Part shown: positions 34,390-46,170 of the stretch, in pieces | How the letters are laid out: each line of letters starts with the position of its first letter | Numbering within the stretch: position 1 is the first letter of the stretch | Origin: Archegozetes longisetosus | Lineage: Eukaryota; Arthropoda; Arachnida; Sarcoptiformes; Trhypochthoniidae | Direction: 5' to 3' | DNA: 64,000 nt | NCBI GenBank assembly: GCA_018873245.2 | Contig: JAEMBT020000008.1 | Coordinates: forward strand, 7,966,238-8,030,237 | Notes under the pieces: model-generated | Database searches by the model: none | What the model saw: the letters and a program-made list of their open reading frames with translations, nothing else | Told to the model about the DNA's origin: nothing | Position numbers and translations under genes: made by a program

Positions 34390-36025
34390 TCAATATTCAG
34401 TATATGTAAGGATGCCAAAGAAATAATATTTGAAAATATTTTATTAATTTATCATTAAGATAGTGACTGATTTAAAAATTTAAGTGATTGAGTGCACGAT
34501 TCTAGATACTTTATCTATCAATAAATAACTCTTAACTCATCGTCACAACTAAACTTCCGAAAACGTAAAACTAACTATGGGGTAAAATGTTATCCCACGT
34601 TTTTCACCCTTTATATCTGTTCTAGGTTAGTCTGAGTGCTTTGAGAATCAAGTTTAGCCCTTGTTTTCGGAGTTTAAATTTGCTAATTAATTAAGTTTTG
34701 GTTATTATCTGCTACAATGTCATCATCAGTGGTTCAAATTGCTAGTAGCGACATTACAGCGCTGCGATGTTAGGGGAAATTCCTGTTCTCGGCCAAACAT
34801 GTCGGAAAAAATTGTTTTAAATAAAGTTATAAGTTTAAATTAATCAGATTTTTTGTCATTCAAAGTCAGATATATGACTAAGGAATACCTAAATTCTCAA
34901 GAATAGACGCTTCGTTGATTTTTGCGAGATTTTAAAGTCAAACTTGGAAACATTTTACCCCACAGTTGTGGCGAAGGGTTAAAGTAAAAACAGTCGAGTT
35001 AAATTATTTTCTTCGTTAAGAAGACTATTTGTTCGACTAGTAACTATTTTCAAAGAATTTTGAAGTGCAATCACATCACAACCATTATATCTGATTTCTC
35101 TCAATATACATACCTCTTGATTCTTTAAAATTAATACTAAATGAATGGTCGTGTTCTTGTAATGTATCATTTGTTCACAATGGAATTGCCATAATTTTCA
35201 AATTATTATTAAGAGAAAGTTTTCAATTACGTGATGTGATAATAGATATTAAATCGATATGATGTCGTTTATAATGGTGTAGCTATGAGTGTTATATCTC
35301 CGTTTTGACTTTTTAGAAGCTTTGAAAAATTAATATTTAATTATATGATTTGAATTTGTAAAATAACGTATGATCTTATAAAGGAAATAGTTTTAGTGTT
35401 CACTCTGTTAAAGGCGAGATTTGTACAAAAGTAAACTTTTCGGTGTCATCTAAGGAGTTCACAGAATATATCATTAAAAATAAAAGTTTAGTTGAAGCTG
35501 TAAAATCCAGCAAAAAAATTTGAACTATATGAAAGCCTTAAAAAGTAAAATGTGAAGTCATTGAGTATTTTCGAATAAGTAGTTTATTTGCCATTTGACA
35601 ACTTGTGATAAACTTAAAAAATATACCTTGCTCCACCCTTTGATAAAAAACTCCGGTAGGTATAATAAACCCTACTTTGAGTATGCGCCATGGATTAAAA
35701 ATTATGTCTTTTTATTTTTTTTAGTTTATTACTCCGAGATATCATTTCTTTGGCATCCCCTTATTAACAATCTCACCTCTTGTGTAGTCCAACTAAGTAT
35801 ATTCCGGCCCATATACTAACTTGTGCTGATTCATGTATATGTCTGTATTATCCTATATAATCTTTAACGTGAATATTTATCTTATTTATGAATCATAATA
35901 TTAGTATAAATTTGAATTTTTATTTTTATAAGGTATTTAAATCTACATTGAAAAGAATAATTAAGAAAGCTACTATAAGAAAGATAGAATAGTATTATCA
36001 GGTTATAATAGTATAATATCATAGA
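34390..36025. other. intergenic, no gene seen
   Basis: AT-rich sequence with small unconvincing open frames (such as 34979-35170 minus and 35595-35819 plus). These have neither splice context nor recognisable motifs. Confidence 0.5.
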
Positions 36026-37256
36026 TTAAAGGATATGTTTTGTCGGATGCGTTTCTTGCAAAGGGATCTCACCCTTCATCATTCGAGCGCCATCGTCGAC
36101 GAGCCTGAGATAAAAATCTGACGAAACGTGTACACCATCCTCGTCCAGCGTATAAAAGTATTGGTTCGTTGGTTTCATGGATGCATCCTCTGCCGACTTA
36201 GCGATAGCTGTCCCCTCATCATACTCATCGAACATGGCAACATAAGCATTAGTGATTCCAACTTTACGAAGATTTACGAACTGTTGCCACATAAAATCAC
36301 CGTGGAGTCTAGGGAAGTCATTTTGGGGAGCATTATGCGAATTAGACCAGGCGGAACCAGGAAAGAGCACAGGCTGGTAATCAATATTGTGTGACTTACA
36401 AAAGCCAGATCATCAGACAGATCTTTTGGTAACCGAGAGCCTCATTTACTCCTTTGAAGCTGCCAACAACCCAAGGAGACAACATGTTGAAGGAAGTAAA
36501 GACATTGAGAAATCCGGGTTTCGTGTCGGCTCCAGTTCGCCACCGCCTTGGTACTCCACCTATGACATAAGCTCCGTGATCCTTCAAAAATTTGATAACA
36601 TCTAAAGCTTCAGCTGAATCTCCTGGACGGTCGCCGAAACCGAACCCCCAAATACAAACCACTGGCTTTCCGTTCTGTTTCGCATATGCTGAAGAATTCG
36701 TCAAATGGACAATGGTATTGGTCCAATCATCTTTCAATTCGGTATGAAAGTTCTTCCAGCTTGAAATATCCCACATGATATAAAATTTTCGATTGAATTT
36801 TTGTGCATATTGCATCACTTTGTGTGCTATGCCATTCATATGGTCTCTCTCTTTGCTATCTTTAAGACCTTCCCCAAATCTTTGAACTGCAGCCACATCG
36901 ATTCCATTCTGGGCCATCCACTTTAAATGTGTCTCTACCGTTTGATCATCGAAAGAAGAAAAGAGCTTTGGTGGCTGGCCATTACCCAGGTTTGCATAGC
37001 CAGTTTGGTAGGTCTTATTGTACTCCCTTACATCAGGCCATATTTCAATAGACTGGTGTCCAGGAGAAGGTATTTCATGGTTAGACCAATGAAACCAGAA
37101 ACCACGAGGAGAGCTATCGCCTTTGCATGAAAACCAGCCTTGATAACCAACAGTCAGTTTGCCTACTACGTCTCCGGGAGGACTCACGGCGGTCATTTCT
37201 CCAAGTAACAAGAATGCACATAACATTCTTATTGTCATAACATCTAAACTAATCAT
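36026..37256 (-). CDS. intronless secreted GH99/GH71-like glycoside hydrolase, two frame breaks
   Basis: The product resembles bacterial and fungal proteins of the GH99/GH71-like clan, often labelled xylosidase/arabinosidase-like. The substrate is not predictable. ATG 37256 starts a signal peptide with hydrophobic core MLCAFLLLGEMTAV. The mature part opens with VGYQGWFSCKGD and continues with GFWFHWSNHEIPSPG. Later come KLFSSFDDQTVETHLKWMAQNGIDVAAVQRFG (a barrel strand and helix) and FYIMWDISSW. VCIWGFGFGDRPGD, YVIGGVPRRWR, VLFPGSAWSN and AMFDEYDEGTA follow, and the stop is at 36026-36028. Acidic residues in MWDIS and FDEYDEGT are plausible catalytic groups. Between 36396 and 36430 the frame changes twice, each as if one base were lost from a run (AAAA at 36400-36403 and TTTT at 36424-36427). 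Allowing for both gives about 410 residues. It has no introns and is more GC-rich than its surroundings, which suggests gene transfer from a microbe. Confidence 0.78.
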
Positions 37257-38058
37257 TTTTTAATGATTTCCCTTTAAATATAAATGATCTTTTCACAATT
37301 CTTCTCTAAAATTCTTATACTATTTTAAATCTAAATAAACTTAATCTACTTAATTAATTATCTAATTAACTTATTATTCAATTAAAAATAAAATCTGATT
37401 ATAGAACTATCCATAAAAATCTACCTAATTATCCATCATTTAAAATCTTTTCAACTTATGCAGTCGAGTAGTTATAGACTTATGTGGTTATATTTCTTTT
37501 ATAAATTATCAATAAATGTAATCAAAGTTATGCTTAACTGATATATAGTAGCATATGTTATTCTCAAACAGAATCCGTAAACAATTGAACCTTGAAATCA
37601 GAAATCTTAAATTAAGATTTTTAATTATACTCCTATAAAACTGGTATTCATTAATATTTTATTTGGTCATATAAAATTGAACTAGTCTTCAAATTTTAAA
37701 AACTTAATAGAAAAATTAGAAATTAGAAAATTAATTAGAAAAATAGAACTTTTAATTTCTCCGAGTGAGTAAATTGTAGATATCGTTTGAAATCAAAATT
37801 TTATTCTTCAGTAAGCTCTTAATAATTAGCTAAACACCCATTCAATAATAAAATGTGTCTATACCAAAACAGAAGTTCCCAAAATGAGAAAGCGAAAATG
37901 AAATTTTGAACTAAAAGCCGAAATAAAGGAATTGCACAAAATTAAATAGAAATTATTTAATGATCTTTCTACTTATTTACTTTTTACTTATAACATTTTA
38001 AAATTATGGAAATTCTTGACAGGATCGAGTAATAGTAATCAAATAATATATAATTAAA
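37257..38058. other. intergenic, no gene seen
   Basis: This is AT-rich sequence upstream of the GH99-like gene, presumably holding its promoter. No specific element is recognised. Confidence 0.5.
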
Positions 38059-39273
38059 CATGCCGATTTTCAGTGTTTTAACGAAATGCCATTCGGCGGT
38101 TATCTTCGGTTCGAACCGAAACGAAAGCAAATTCGGTGTTTTTCGGTTTCTAAGATCCATTTATTTAGTATTACGGTATCTCATTCAAGTTATTTTGAGA
38201 GAACATCTCGTAGTTGTCACAAGAGAGATCGCTTTACTGCAGTCCTTTTACGACCTTTTCTTTTTATATCACTCATTATATTGTCAAAAAATAAAAATAA
38301 AAATAAAAATAACATACAATCAAACACACACACATACACGCGCGTACGCACACAAATTTAATTATAACCTTTAGTTTAACAAATAGATATAAACAAATAA
38401 AAACTAGATACTTTAGCCATTATATGGTCAAAGTAACAGAACTATAATACATAAACAAATAGAAACTTTGGATACTTTGACCATCCAATGGTCAAAGTAA
38501 CAGAAATAATAGACACAAAAAAATAAAAAACTTTAAATGCTTTGACCATTGGATGATCAAAGTAACAAAACTGTTTGCGAATACTTTGGACTGTTTGTGA
38601 ACAAATTATGGAAGGTTTTTCGGTGGGAAAATGCTAGACACCTGGGTATATAAAGTCGACTGAAATAACCTAAGAATAATTCCTTCTTTTGCAGTAGCAA
38701 AGTAAAGTTGTGCTCCTGATCGTGAAAACTTTAAAAGAAAAAGTGTTGTTAAATATATGTATTTTTTGTGAATTTTAAATAAAAATATTTATGACAAAAA
38801 CTCTATTGTGTATTTGATTTAATTATATTTTTTCCAAAAAAAAACGTCCCAACACAATCTGCATGGTACCAGGAACATCAAATCAAGACAAGCAGTAAGT
38901 GGGGTTATTTTTTTAAACTAAGCTTTAACACGCATATATACTGGAAATTAATATCCTCAGACTGGAATTTAATCGAGTCTTAGACTCAAAACTTAATTTC
39001 CAGTGTGTGGGGATTAAAAACGATCCCAAAAAAAATTGTCTCACGTAAAGAATAAACGTTACAATACCACAAAGTATCCAAAAATTAACTCAAACTCAGA
39101 TATTTTTCATATGTTAATATGTTACCACATGTGCTTCACTATGACTAAAAGGCTGTCTGAATGCGACTAGAGTTGCACTTCCAGATCTTTTCGGTTTCTA
39201 ACCGTACGGGCAAAGTCACTCCCTTCGGTTTTTTGCGGGGTTTTTCGGTTACCAACCGAGGATCAGCGTGCCT
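38059..39273. mobile_element. probable transposable element with CGGTT motifs at both ends
   Basis: About 120 bp at the left (38090-38150) and 90 bp at the right (39188-39260) are rich in TTCGGTT and AACCG words. These include the palindromes TTCGGTTCGAACCGAA and CGGTTACCAACCG. The block is bracketed by a 13 bp direct repeat, ATATATAATTAAA (38046-38058 and 39274-39286). That is longer than a usual DNA transposon duplication and AT-rich, so the limits are tentative. The interior holds a CA-rich microsatellite (38324-38352) and tandem palindromes. I see no coding remnant. Confidence 0.45.
38408..38566. repeat. three tandem copies of a palindrome, about 63 bp period
   Basis: Each unit contains CTTTGACCATNNNATGGTCAAAGT with small variations (38411-38435, 38474-38500 and 38537-38564), followed by AACA. 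The spacer is A-rich. Each unit could form a 10-11 bp hairpin or a repeated dyad binding site. Confidence 0.85.
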
Positions 39274-39546
39274 ATATATAATTAAATACTTTATTGGTAA
39301 CAGAGTGCAACAAAGTTTTTACTGGAAAAATGAATGGGTTTGATATTTAAATCAGTATTCATGTTCAGCATGTAATTAAACGGTAATTGAATGAGATAAT
39401 AATTTTGCAAATTTTTCCCACTTGGAGTCAAAGTTTTGTGTATTGTGATAAAAAAGGATGAAATTATGTTGAATGAAAGTGAATTCTCATATTAGAAATA
39501 AGACACATCACAGAGGATTAAAGTATAGGATATTCTTTATTAGAAC

Positions 39547-39552
39547 TTTTAT
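39547..39552 (-). terminator. polyadenylation signal of the glucosylceramidase gene
   Basis: AATAAA on the minus strand, about 30 bp after the stop codon. Further AATAAA-like words occur beside it. Confidence 0.5.
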
Positions 39553-39577
39553 TTAACTTTTTATTCATTTTATTCAT

Positions 39578-42500
39578 TTACCACCAAATGAACGATTGCA
39601 TAGAATGTGGAGATAATTTATTTGATAAGTAGCTCTCTGAATCTTTGATATTGAATTCAATTTCTTCGTTATTTGCATTTAGTGCTACGACAACTGTCGC
39701 ATTATCAGGTCTCAAGACAGTTAAAACAAACAAACCATCTACTTCTTTATCAACTTTATATCCTATTCTTACAGAATTTGGAGGAATAAATTTACTGAAG
39801 TGTCCAATTGCATAGAAAGTCGGCTGTTTATAGGCTTCTCCTGCTTTAGGGTCTATAAAAACAGGACCACTGTATCCGTGCTTATCCATCCAACGTGGGC
39901 CACATGTCATATTCACAGCCATATTCCATTCAACCCAACCTGTCACCCAATTATTCAGAGCCTTAAAAATTAGAAATTGTTTCACTTTTTACATAGAGTC
40001 ATTTTAAAAATCAAAACCAAAGAATATATGATGTTAACATGATTTTGAGCTTATTTTTTGAATATAAAATATAAGTTTTAAGAATTTCGTCTCTTCTTGC
40101 AATCAATTACTGAAAAAAATGATTGAACCTAAATTTACCAGCCCCTCACTAGCATAGAAATATCTTAAGCAGCAATAGGAAACGCTCGAGCGTCCAGTGT
40201 TTCATTTTTATCAAGTGCTTGTGTTGCGAGCGCTCTTATAACTCGAGAGCGAATGCCTAGTTTATTAATTAACAATCGTATGTAAACAATTAAAATAATT
40301 AGTCATTATTTGAAAAAAATGAATAAAGGTTTAATTTAATGGAGATATGTGGATTTTAAACCCAAGTTTTAGTTGCTTATATAACATACGAATCCTTTCA
40401 CTCATTTTTGTTACTGTGAATAATTTTAAAATTACAATTTCAATATTGAACCGCTCTTTGCATTCACTAGAACGCTTGGTACCCCAAAGTACGGATGAGC
40501 TCGTTTGAAAACTATTAAGCGCGTGCGCTGCGTATACTGAACTTTAGTCTAACAAGCACGAACTTCGAGCATGACCATCACTGATCATAAACAACGAACT
40601 ACTTACTTTTATAATATCATGCGCATAATGTTCTCCGAAATCCCATCTGCCGTTACCGAAGCCCTCTACACTGGCAGTCCCATGACTAGCTTCTGTGTTG
40701 AGCATAAAAATATCAGGATATTTTGCATGAACCAGTTCATAAATATCTTTGGGAAATGGTTTCATCATTTGGTTTTCATACCAATGATAAGCTATTCCTG
40801 AAACATATTTTGCGGCTTCCTTGTCACCGAGTATTGTTTCAGCCGATTTTACCAGAGGTCCTACGCTAATATCAATTATCATTAGTTTCAATTTGTCACG
40901 ACCATAACCCGCTTTGTCTAGAGTTGGACCCAAATTCATTTTAACAAAGTCTCTTTCTTGAGAAGGCGTCAAAGTAAGGCTATTGAATGCATGTTTAGGA
41001 TTCACGTCAGGCGATGGTTCATTTTCAACAGTGATTCCCCACATGTCTATGCCCTGGGATTTATATGAGTCTAGAAACCTTAATTCAAATGGAAGTGAAT
41101 AAATTTTTTAACGAAGAATTTAAAAAATTATTTAATATATATACATTCGTTTAGAAATTGATATTTTTTTGTATTAAAATGTAGTGCTTAGCAGCAACTT
41201 TACTTCTTGAAAAATTGAAAATACTTCAAAAAAACATAATTTAATTATAACAATAGACATTTAAGGTTTGTTGTATAAAGTCATCGATGACCCTACCATG
41301 ACTAGGTGGACTAAGTTGCCCCACTAACTTTAGTTCCCCTTGAATTTTTACACCTTCAGGATTGAGCTAAGGAATGACTAGCATTAGAGTTAGTCACCCT
41401 GACTATTTGTAAATGCAAGGTTAGAATAAACTTTTCAATAACTCACTTAACAAAATAATGAGCAAAAGTCTTATAATAATCTTCACCGACTTCTCCTCTT
41501 AGATATCCGGTTCCGTTGAATTGATTGTTAGTCTTCATCCATGCCGGAGGACTCAAGGGCTCGCAAAAATTTTATCTTATGCGGACTTAGTTTTTGAGCC
41601 ATGTGTATGTATGGAATCTATAAGAGGATTGAATATCATCGTTTCAATATTTTATTCTTATTACAATAAGATTCATTTTAATTACATTCCATAACTTGTA
41701 TAAAATCAAATTAACTCAGTCCTGTTATGAGCATATTTATGTATATTAGATCTTAACAATTATATTGAATACTGTAAAGAGTTGATGGATTGTGTTTTTT
41801 GTTGTCTAAAATGAGATGAAAACACAATGAAGCCATCAAATAAAGGATTGGACTTAGCTGTTTTGCTCTAGCTTGTTTTAGGATTCTAGTTCGCTATTAC
41901 GATCTATATGATAGTTTTTCGAGTCAAGTTTCGATTCTCTATAAATCGAAGAATAAATTTAAGAGAGTAAAAGTAGTTCTATTAAAAATGACTAGTATTT
42001 TAGATAATTTCTAAAAGAAATGATTAATTTATAATGTAATACTTTTTGCAATAATTTCATACTTGTACTGTGATACTTGTCAATATAAAAATATAATTGA
42101 AGTACATTTTCTATTTCTCCTCTAAAATCACACCCTTTAGTTTGACAGCACCAAAATCCTACTCTCAAATCTGTGATTTTAGAGAAATCTGATCATATTA
42201 AGTTCTCTAATAGAATATATATAAAATACCTTAAACTCAAGATCTTCTTTCTGTAAGGCAAAATGTGTTAGATTTAGATCTCCTTCGACGTCATCATACG
42301 AATAAGCTCGAGGGGAATAATCAGTACCGGCTATTGGTATTCTTACCATAGAATACTCTATACCATCGGCTGAGAAATAGCTATCAATTATAGAGTTAGC
42401 CAATGATTCGGAAACTTGTTTAAGCATTACTCCTGTTGCATCAGTGAATGCACCGCCAAATCCATAAATTCTTTGGTATTTTTGAGTCGAATCTATGGTC

Positions 42501-42857
42501 ACAGTTTGACTTTTAGTTGTAGTCGAAGCCTTGTGACTTTTTTCGATCTTGAGCACAGTCTCCTTAAAACGTAACCCAGCTTTGTTACTCTCGTAAACTA
42601 AAGCAAAACCTGTTTCTGGTTTGTGAATTGCCGGGAAATTATCACAATAAGTGGCATTACAGACACACACGGTGTCAGATTTGGGTATTTGTTTCTTAAC
42701 GCATTCTCTTCTCAGACATTCTTCAAAATATAAAAATTAAAGTTTTCAAATACGATTCAAGATTATAAAATTAAAGTTTATTCTGTAATTATTAATTACC
42801 AATTAAAGTAAACTGCGTGAAGCCCAACAACAAAAAATAGGCTAATAATTTTTTCAT
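39578..42857 (-). CDS. GBA: lysosomal glucosylceramidase (GH30), five exons, two frame breaks in exon 3
   Basis: This enzyme splits glucosylceramide to glucose and ceramide in the lysosome. The exons, placed by splice phase, are 42857-42800, 42720-42230, 41617-41447, 41078-40607 and 39961-39578, all with GT-AG junctions. Exon 1 is a signal peptide (MKKLLAYFLLLGF). Exon 2 has the conserved CVCNATYCDNFP and RIYGFGGAFTDATG. Exon 3 has SPPAWMKTNNQFNG and FAHYFVK. Exon 4 has WGITVENEP, containing the acid/base Glu (near residue 261), and FMLNTEASHG, containing the nucleophile Glu (near 370). Exon 5 has GWVEWNMAVN and HFSKFIPPNS and ends SFIWW. Total length is about 525 residues, normal for the family. 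In exon 3, near 41554 and 41570, two single-base losses disturb the ASPW region. One sits in an A/T run and one at a doubled base, so assembly error is plausible. The catalytic residues are intact. Confidence 0.9.
39962..40606 (-). other. last intron of the glucosylceramidase gene
   Basis: A 645 bp intron with GTAAGT donor and TTTTTAAG acceptor. It contains short CG-containing words such as CGCTCGAGCG near 40181 and GCGCGTGCGC near 40520, unusual for this AT-rich window, but no complete element that I can delimit. Confidence 0.6.
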
Positions 42858-43051
42858 TTTCAATCCCAACTAACTATTACTAAAATCTAATAAACTTTGA
42901 CTTTATTATATATTCTATATTTATCAATAGCATTTAACAAATCTGTTTAGTTCTCAGGCATTACGTTTCTCTTAAAATATTTTCAATTTAGATATTTAAC
43001 AGTTCAATAGATAAAGGAATTCTCAATATATTTATTAGATGTTCTGCCGTA

Positions 43052-43620
43052 TAACAAACTACCTCTTGCTGCGCGACATATTAAACTTATATTAAACTTG
43101 GGTAATGACCATATTGTTTAGTCGAAAACTGTTTTATCAAAATTTAAATATAAATTTTTTGCATAATTTCACTGATTTTGATAATTATAGCCAAAAATAT
43201 ACGTATTATAACTTCAGAATTTCATTATTAGTACTACCATTGCATTTATACAGTCTTTCTGTATAAAATTAGTAAAATGAGTAAAATTAGTGAAATTATG
43301 CAATAATGGGTTTATGTTTATTTCATGGGCCGCTGGCAGTTTCAGAATATTATCATATCTGAACTTCCCTATTCTTGGCACTGAGCTCTCGGTAAATAGA
43401 AAGAATGCATTTATCACTGATTTTAACCTATTCGACTTTTGATAATAGAGTGTATATTTTTCTACACCTAGCGCGCTACACGCACCAAAATCCTGACCTA
43501 ATTCTAACTAACCTAGCTTAATAAAGCAGTTAGCTATTAATTAATTGTGTTATCTAGGGTTAGAGGGCTTGGCGCTTGTAACACGTTAGGCTTAGGAAAG
43601 CAGCAAGAGGTAGTTTGTTA
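43052..43620. mobile_element. MITE-like element with about 20 bp terminal inverted repeats
   Basis: The left end TAACAAACTACCTCTTGCTGC is mirrored exactly at the right by GCAGCAAGAGGTAGTTTGTTA. No unambiguous target duplication was found. The 569 bp interior has no transposase. The open frame at 43214-43417 is not recognisable. Confidence 0.75.
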
Positions 43621-44479
43621 GACGACATGAAAGACAAAAGAGAATTGAAAATAACTCAGGTTGGAATATGGAATATCGTAGACATTTGGTATGAAGAAAT
43701 CGCGGAGAAGGAATAGTTCTCTAACAGCTTGATTAGGTACAAAAATACACTCAAGCTCGCTCTTTATCATGTGAATAGACGAAAGGAATACTGAAACTAT
43801 AGATGTGATTCAGCTACTATCCGTCAAAGTTAGGTTTAAACTATCACGTGTATTTTGGAAGGAGAAAGAGGCGACAGGTTAAAGAAAAGTTTTACTTTTA
43901 AGACCAACAACACAGAATTCATCTAATTCGTCGCGTGTAAAACACCAAAAGCTTCAAATGGGGAACTTTATTGATAGTAATAAGCATAAAATAGAGTTGA
44001 CCAGAAGTGGTGAGGTTCAGGTTGAGTTTTATTACTTTTACCTGTTTTATTGAAATTGCTAACCGGTCTTTGAATATTGCAATATAAAGGAATGTCTCCT
44101 CACAGAGTATATGTTCCAAATAATTTATTAGTCAAAATTACTAAAGATACATATGGGTAAGAACTGCCTGTTCCCTGGTGGGTTTTTGCATTTTAAAGGT
44201 TTTTACAAACTTGGGTTGACTTTAGAGGGAAGGTCGTAAGTTTGAGTTGGTAGACATTTTTAAAAGTAATACTTTTGAGCTACTTATGTAAAAAGTTAAT
44301 GCTTCTGGACTTATATTTAAGTTTTTACAAAAAATCTTATCAAAATTCAACTATAGTCTAAATGCTAAGTCTTGATACTTCGTTTGACTACAAATACAAT
44401 TAATAATTTGTTGAAGTCTTTTCGGGATAGAATTGATCATGTTTTGATAATTATAAGTTTTCTGTATCTCAAGTTATTT

Positions 44480-45100
44480 TCCACCAGTGGCTAACCACAG
44501 ATCATCTTTATCTGTATAAATTCCAGTTTCTGAAGCTCCATTTTTGACGATCCCATACATTCCGAATTGTATTAATAACTGGTGTTTTAGCGTGCGTAGA
44601 TGTTAGTTGGTCCAGATTACTCAGCTTTTACTCTAATAGTCACCTACTTATTGTTGCTCTACTTAGCAAACTGCAAGTATTCTTTAATGTCATTCAATTG
44701 AAGTTTGCAACCCTTTGGAGTCCTCGATAACAGCGAGTAATTCACTAAATTATTTAATCAAAAGTCGTGTTTCGCGGAGGCCTAGCTTCACCAAAATTAC
44801 TATTATTCCTGTACTTTCACGTGTTTTTTTTATTCATCTTCTTATGCACTCCATACTTGAAAGTACGAAAACTATACTTTTAGTTGTACAATTGATTCCA
44901 AGAAAACAATCGAATACCTTCTATTTCGTAAAGTGGTTAATCAGTCTCCAAAAGAATTGATTCAAAATCAATTTTATGGTATAATTGTTTAACTAAACTT
45001 ATACGAAAGTATATTTTGACATGAATAAATAAATACTGACGTCACCTCTTAGTTGATCCTGAACGGAACAAAAAAGCGCAAAGGGGTACCAAAGTATACT
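44480..45100 (-). pseudogene. possible Tc1-like transposase remnant
   Basis: On the minus strand, scattered pieces resemble the second helix-turn-helix of Tc1 transposases: SRATISR, then HAKTPVINTIRNVWDRQKW and FRNWNLY. Frame changes and stops are frequent and no terminal repeats were found. The right part contains GGAACAAAAAAGCGCAAAGG, resembling a word inside the hAT-like element at 17866-18402. This is a weak call. Confidence 0.35.
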
Positions 45101-45109
45101 TTTAAAAAA

Positions 45110-46170
45110 TTCATAATGCATATAGGAATAAAGTACAATTTTTGCAAAAAAAATTTATCATGAAAATCGATACTTATTGCTCGTTTTGTTTAAAAGCGTA
45201 CTTTTTGTTTTGAATTAATAGAATTTACTACATTAATATCTTTGAAAAAAATCACAAAATAATCACTATATTTAAACTTTCAGTCCTTAATTCCTTTAGA
45301 ACATATATCCATTGGGACTTAGCATTAACAAAAGCTCTATTTCAACAATTGTTTATTGACAACTACTTAAATGTTTTATAAATTCTATGAATTTTCTTCA
45401 ACAAACTTTAAATAAAATTTAAGTTTTATAATTTTTGATGAAAATAAGTAAGCTTTAGCTCGTTCCAGGAGATGGATGCCCCGGTTTATACTCTGCCCCA
45501 ACACAAGACAAATCTCTTTATTCCACGACTGTTCCGGCTAAACTGGGATGGATGGCTTCCTATAAACGAAGGCTAGCTCCCAGCAACAAACAGGCAAAAT
45601 TTTCATTAAACAAGCCATGAGTTCAATGAATATAATGTTAACAAAAAGTTTATTAAACTTCTCAAATTCATTACTGACATATCAAAACATCACTCTTTTT
45701 GAGAATTCCCATACTTTCAGGATTGAGGAGTTGAGGTGCTTTTATCGATTTATTACATAACATACAATCAAACAAATTTTCAAATTTTAATTTCCTATAT
45801 AAGTATAAACTATTTTTAATGCAAATAGTTAACGTGTTATGAATTTTTATTGCTTATATTCGGGTGATTTTATCAATCGTTTAACTATAGTTGTATTGCA
45901 TTTATGATTAATATTGATTAATCATTGAAGCTATAAGGATTTAAATGTTTTATAAGGGTCCCGCATTTGTTTATTCTAGTTTCGAAAATTGGTTGAGCAA
46001 CTGTAAAATAGCCTTCTCTTATAAAGCACTCCATTCACTTAGTTCACTCCAAACAGTTGTATAAAAGTGTTTCTATCAATTTGGATTCACGATCAAATAG
46101 GAGGAAGGCCAAAAATCCTAATTTTGATTTTACATTCACTGATAATTAAGCTGAAATCCATTGGCACAAT
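45110..46170. other. intergenic, with a small GC-richer patch
   Basis: Mostly AT-rich and featureless. The stretch at about 45462-45592 (CCAGGAGATGGATGCCCCGG onward) has much higher GC than its surroundings and no open frame that I recognise. It may be an element fragment or an RNA. Confidence 0.4.

Noticed and set aside
35595-35819. 74-residue open frame
   Set aside because: No signal, motif or neighbour supports it; length is expected by chance in this composition.
38060-38374. Overlapping open frames of 104 and 91 residues
   Set aside because: Two frames overlap in repeat-rich sequence with no domain or splice context; they lie in the CGGTT-bracketed element.
41375-41396. GAGTTAGTCACCCTG, resembling a solitary hAT-like terminus
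   Set aside because: No partner end or 8 bp duplication found; it lies in an intron of the glucosylceramidase gene.
45955-45975. TATAAGGGTCCCGCATTTG, like the subterminal word of the two hAT-like families
   Set aside because: No matching terminus or target duplication within 600 bp on either side.
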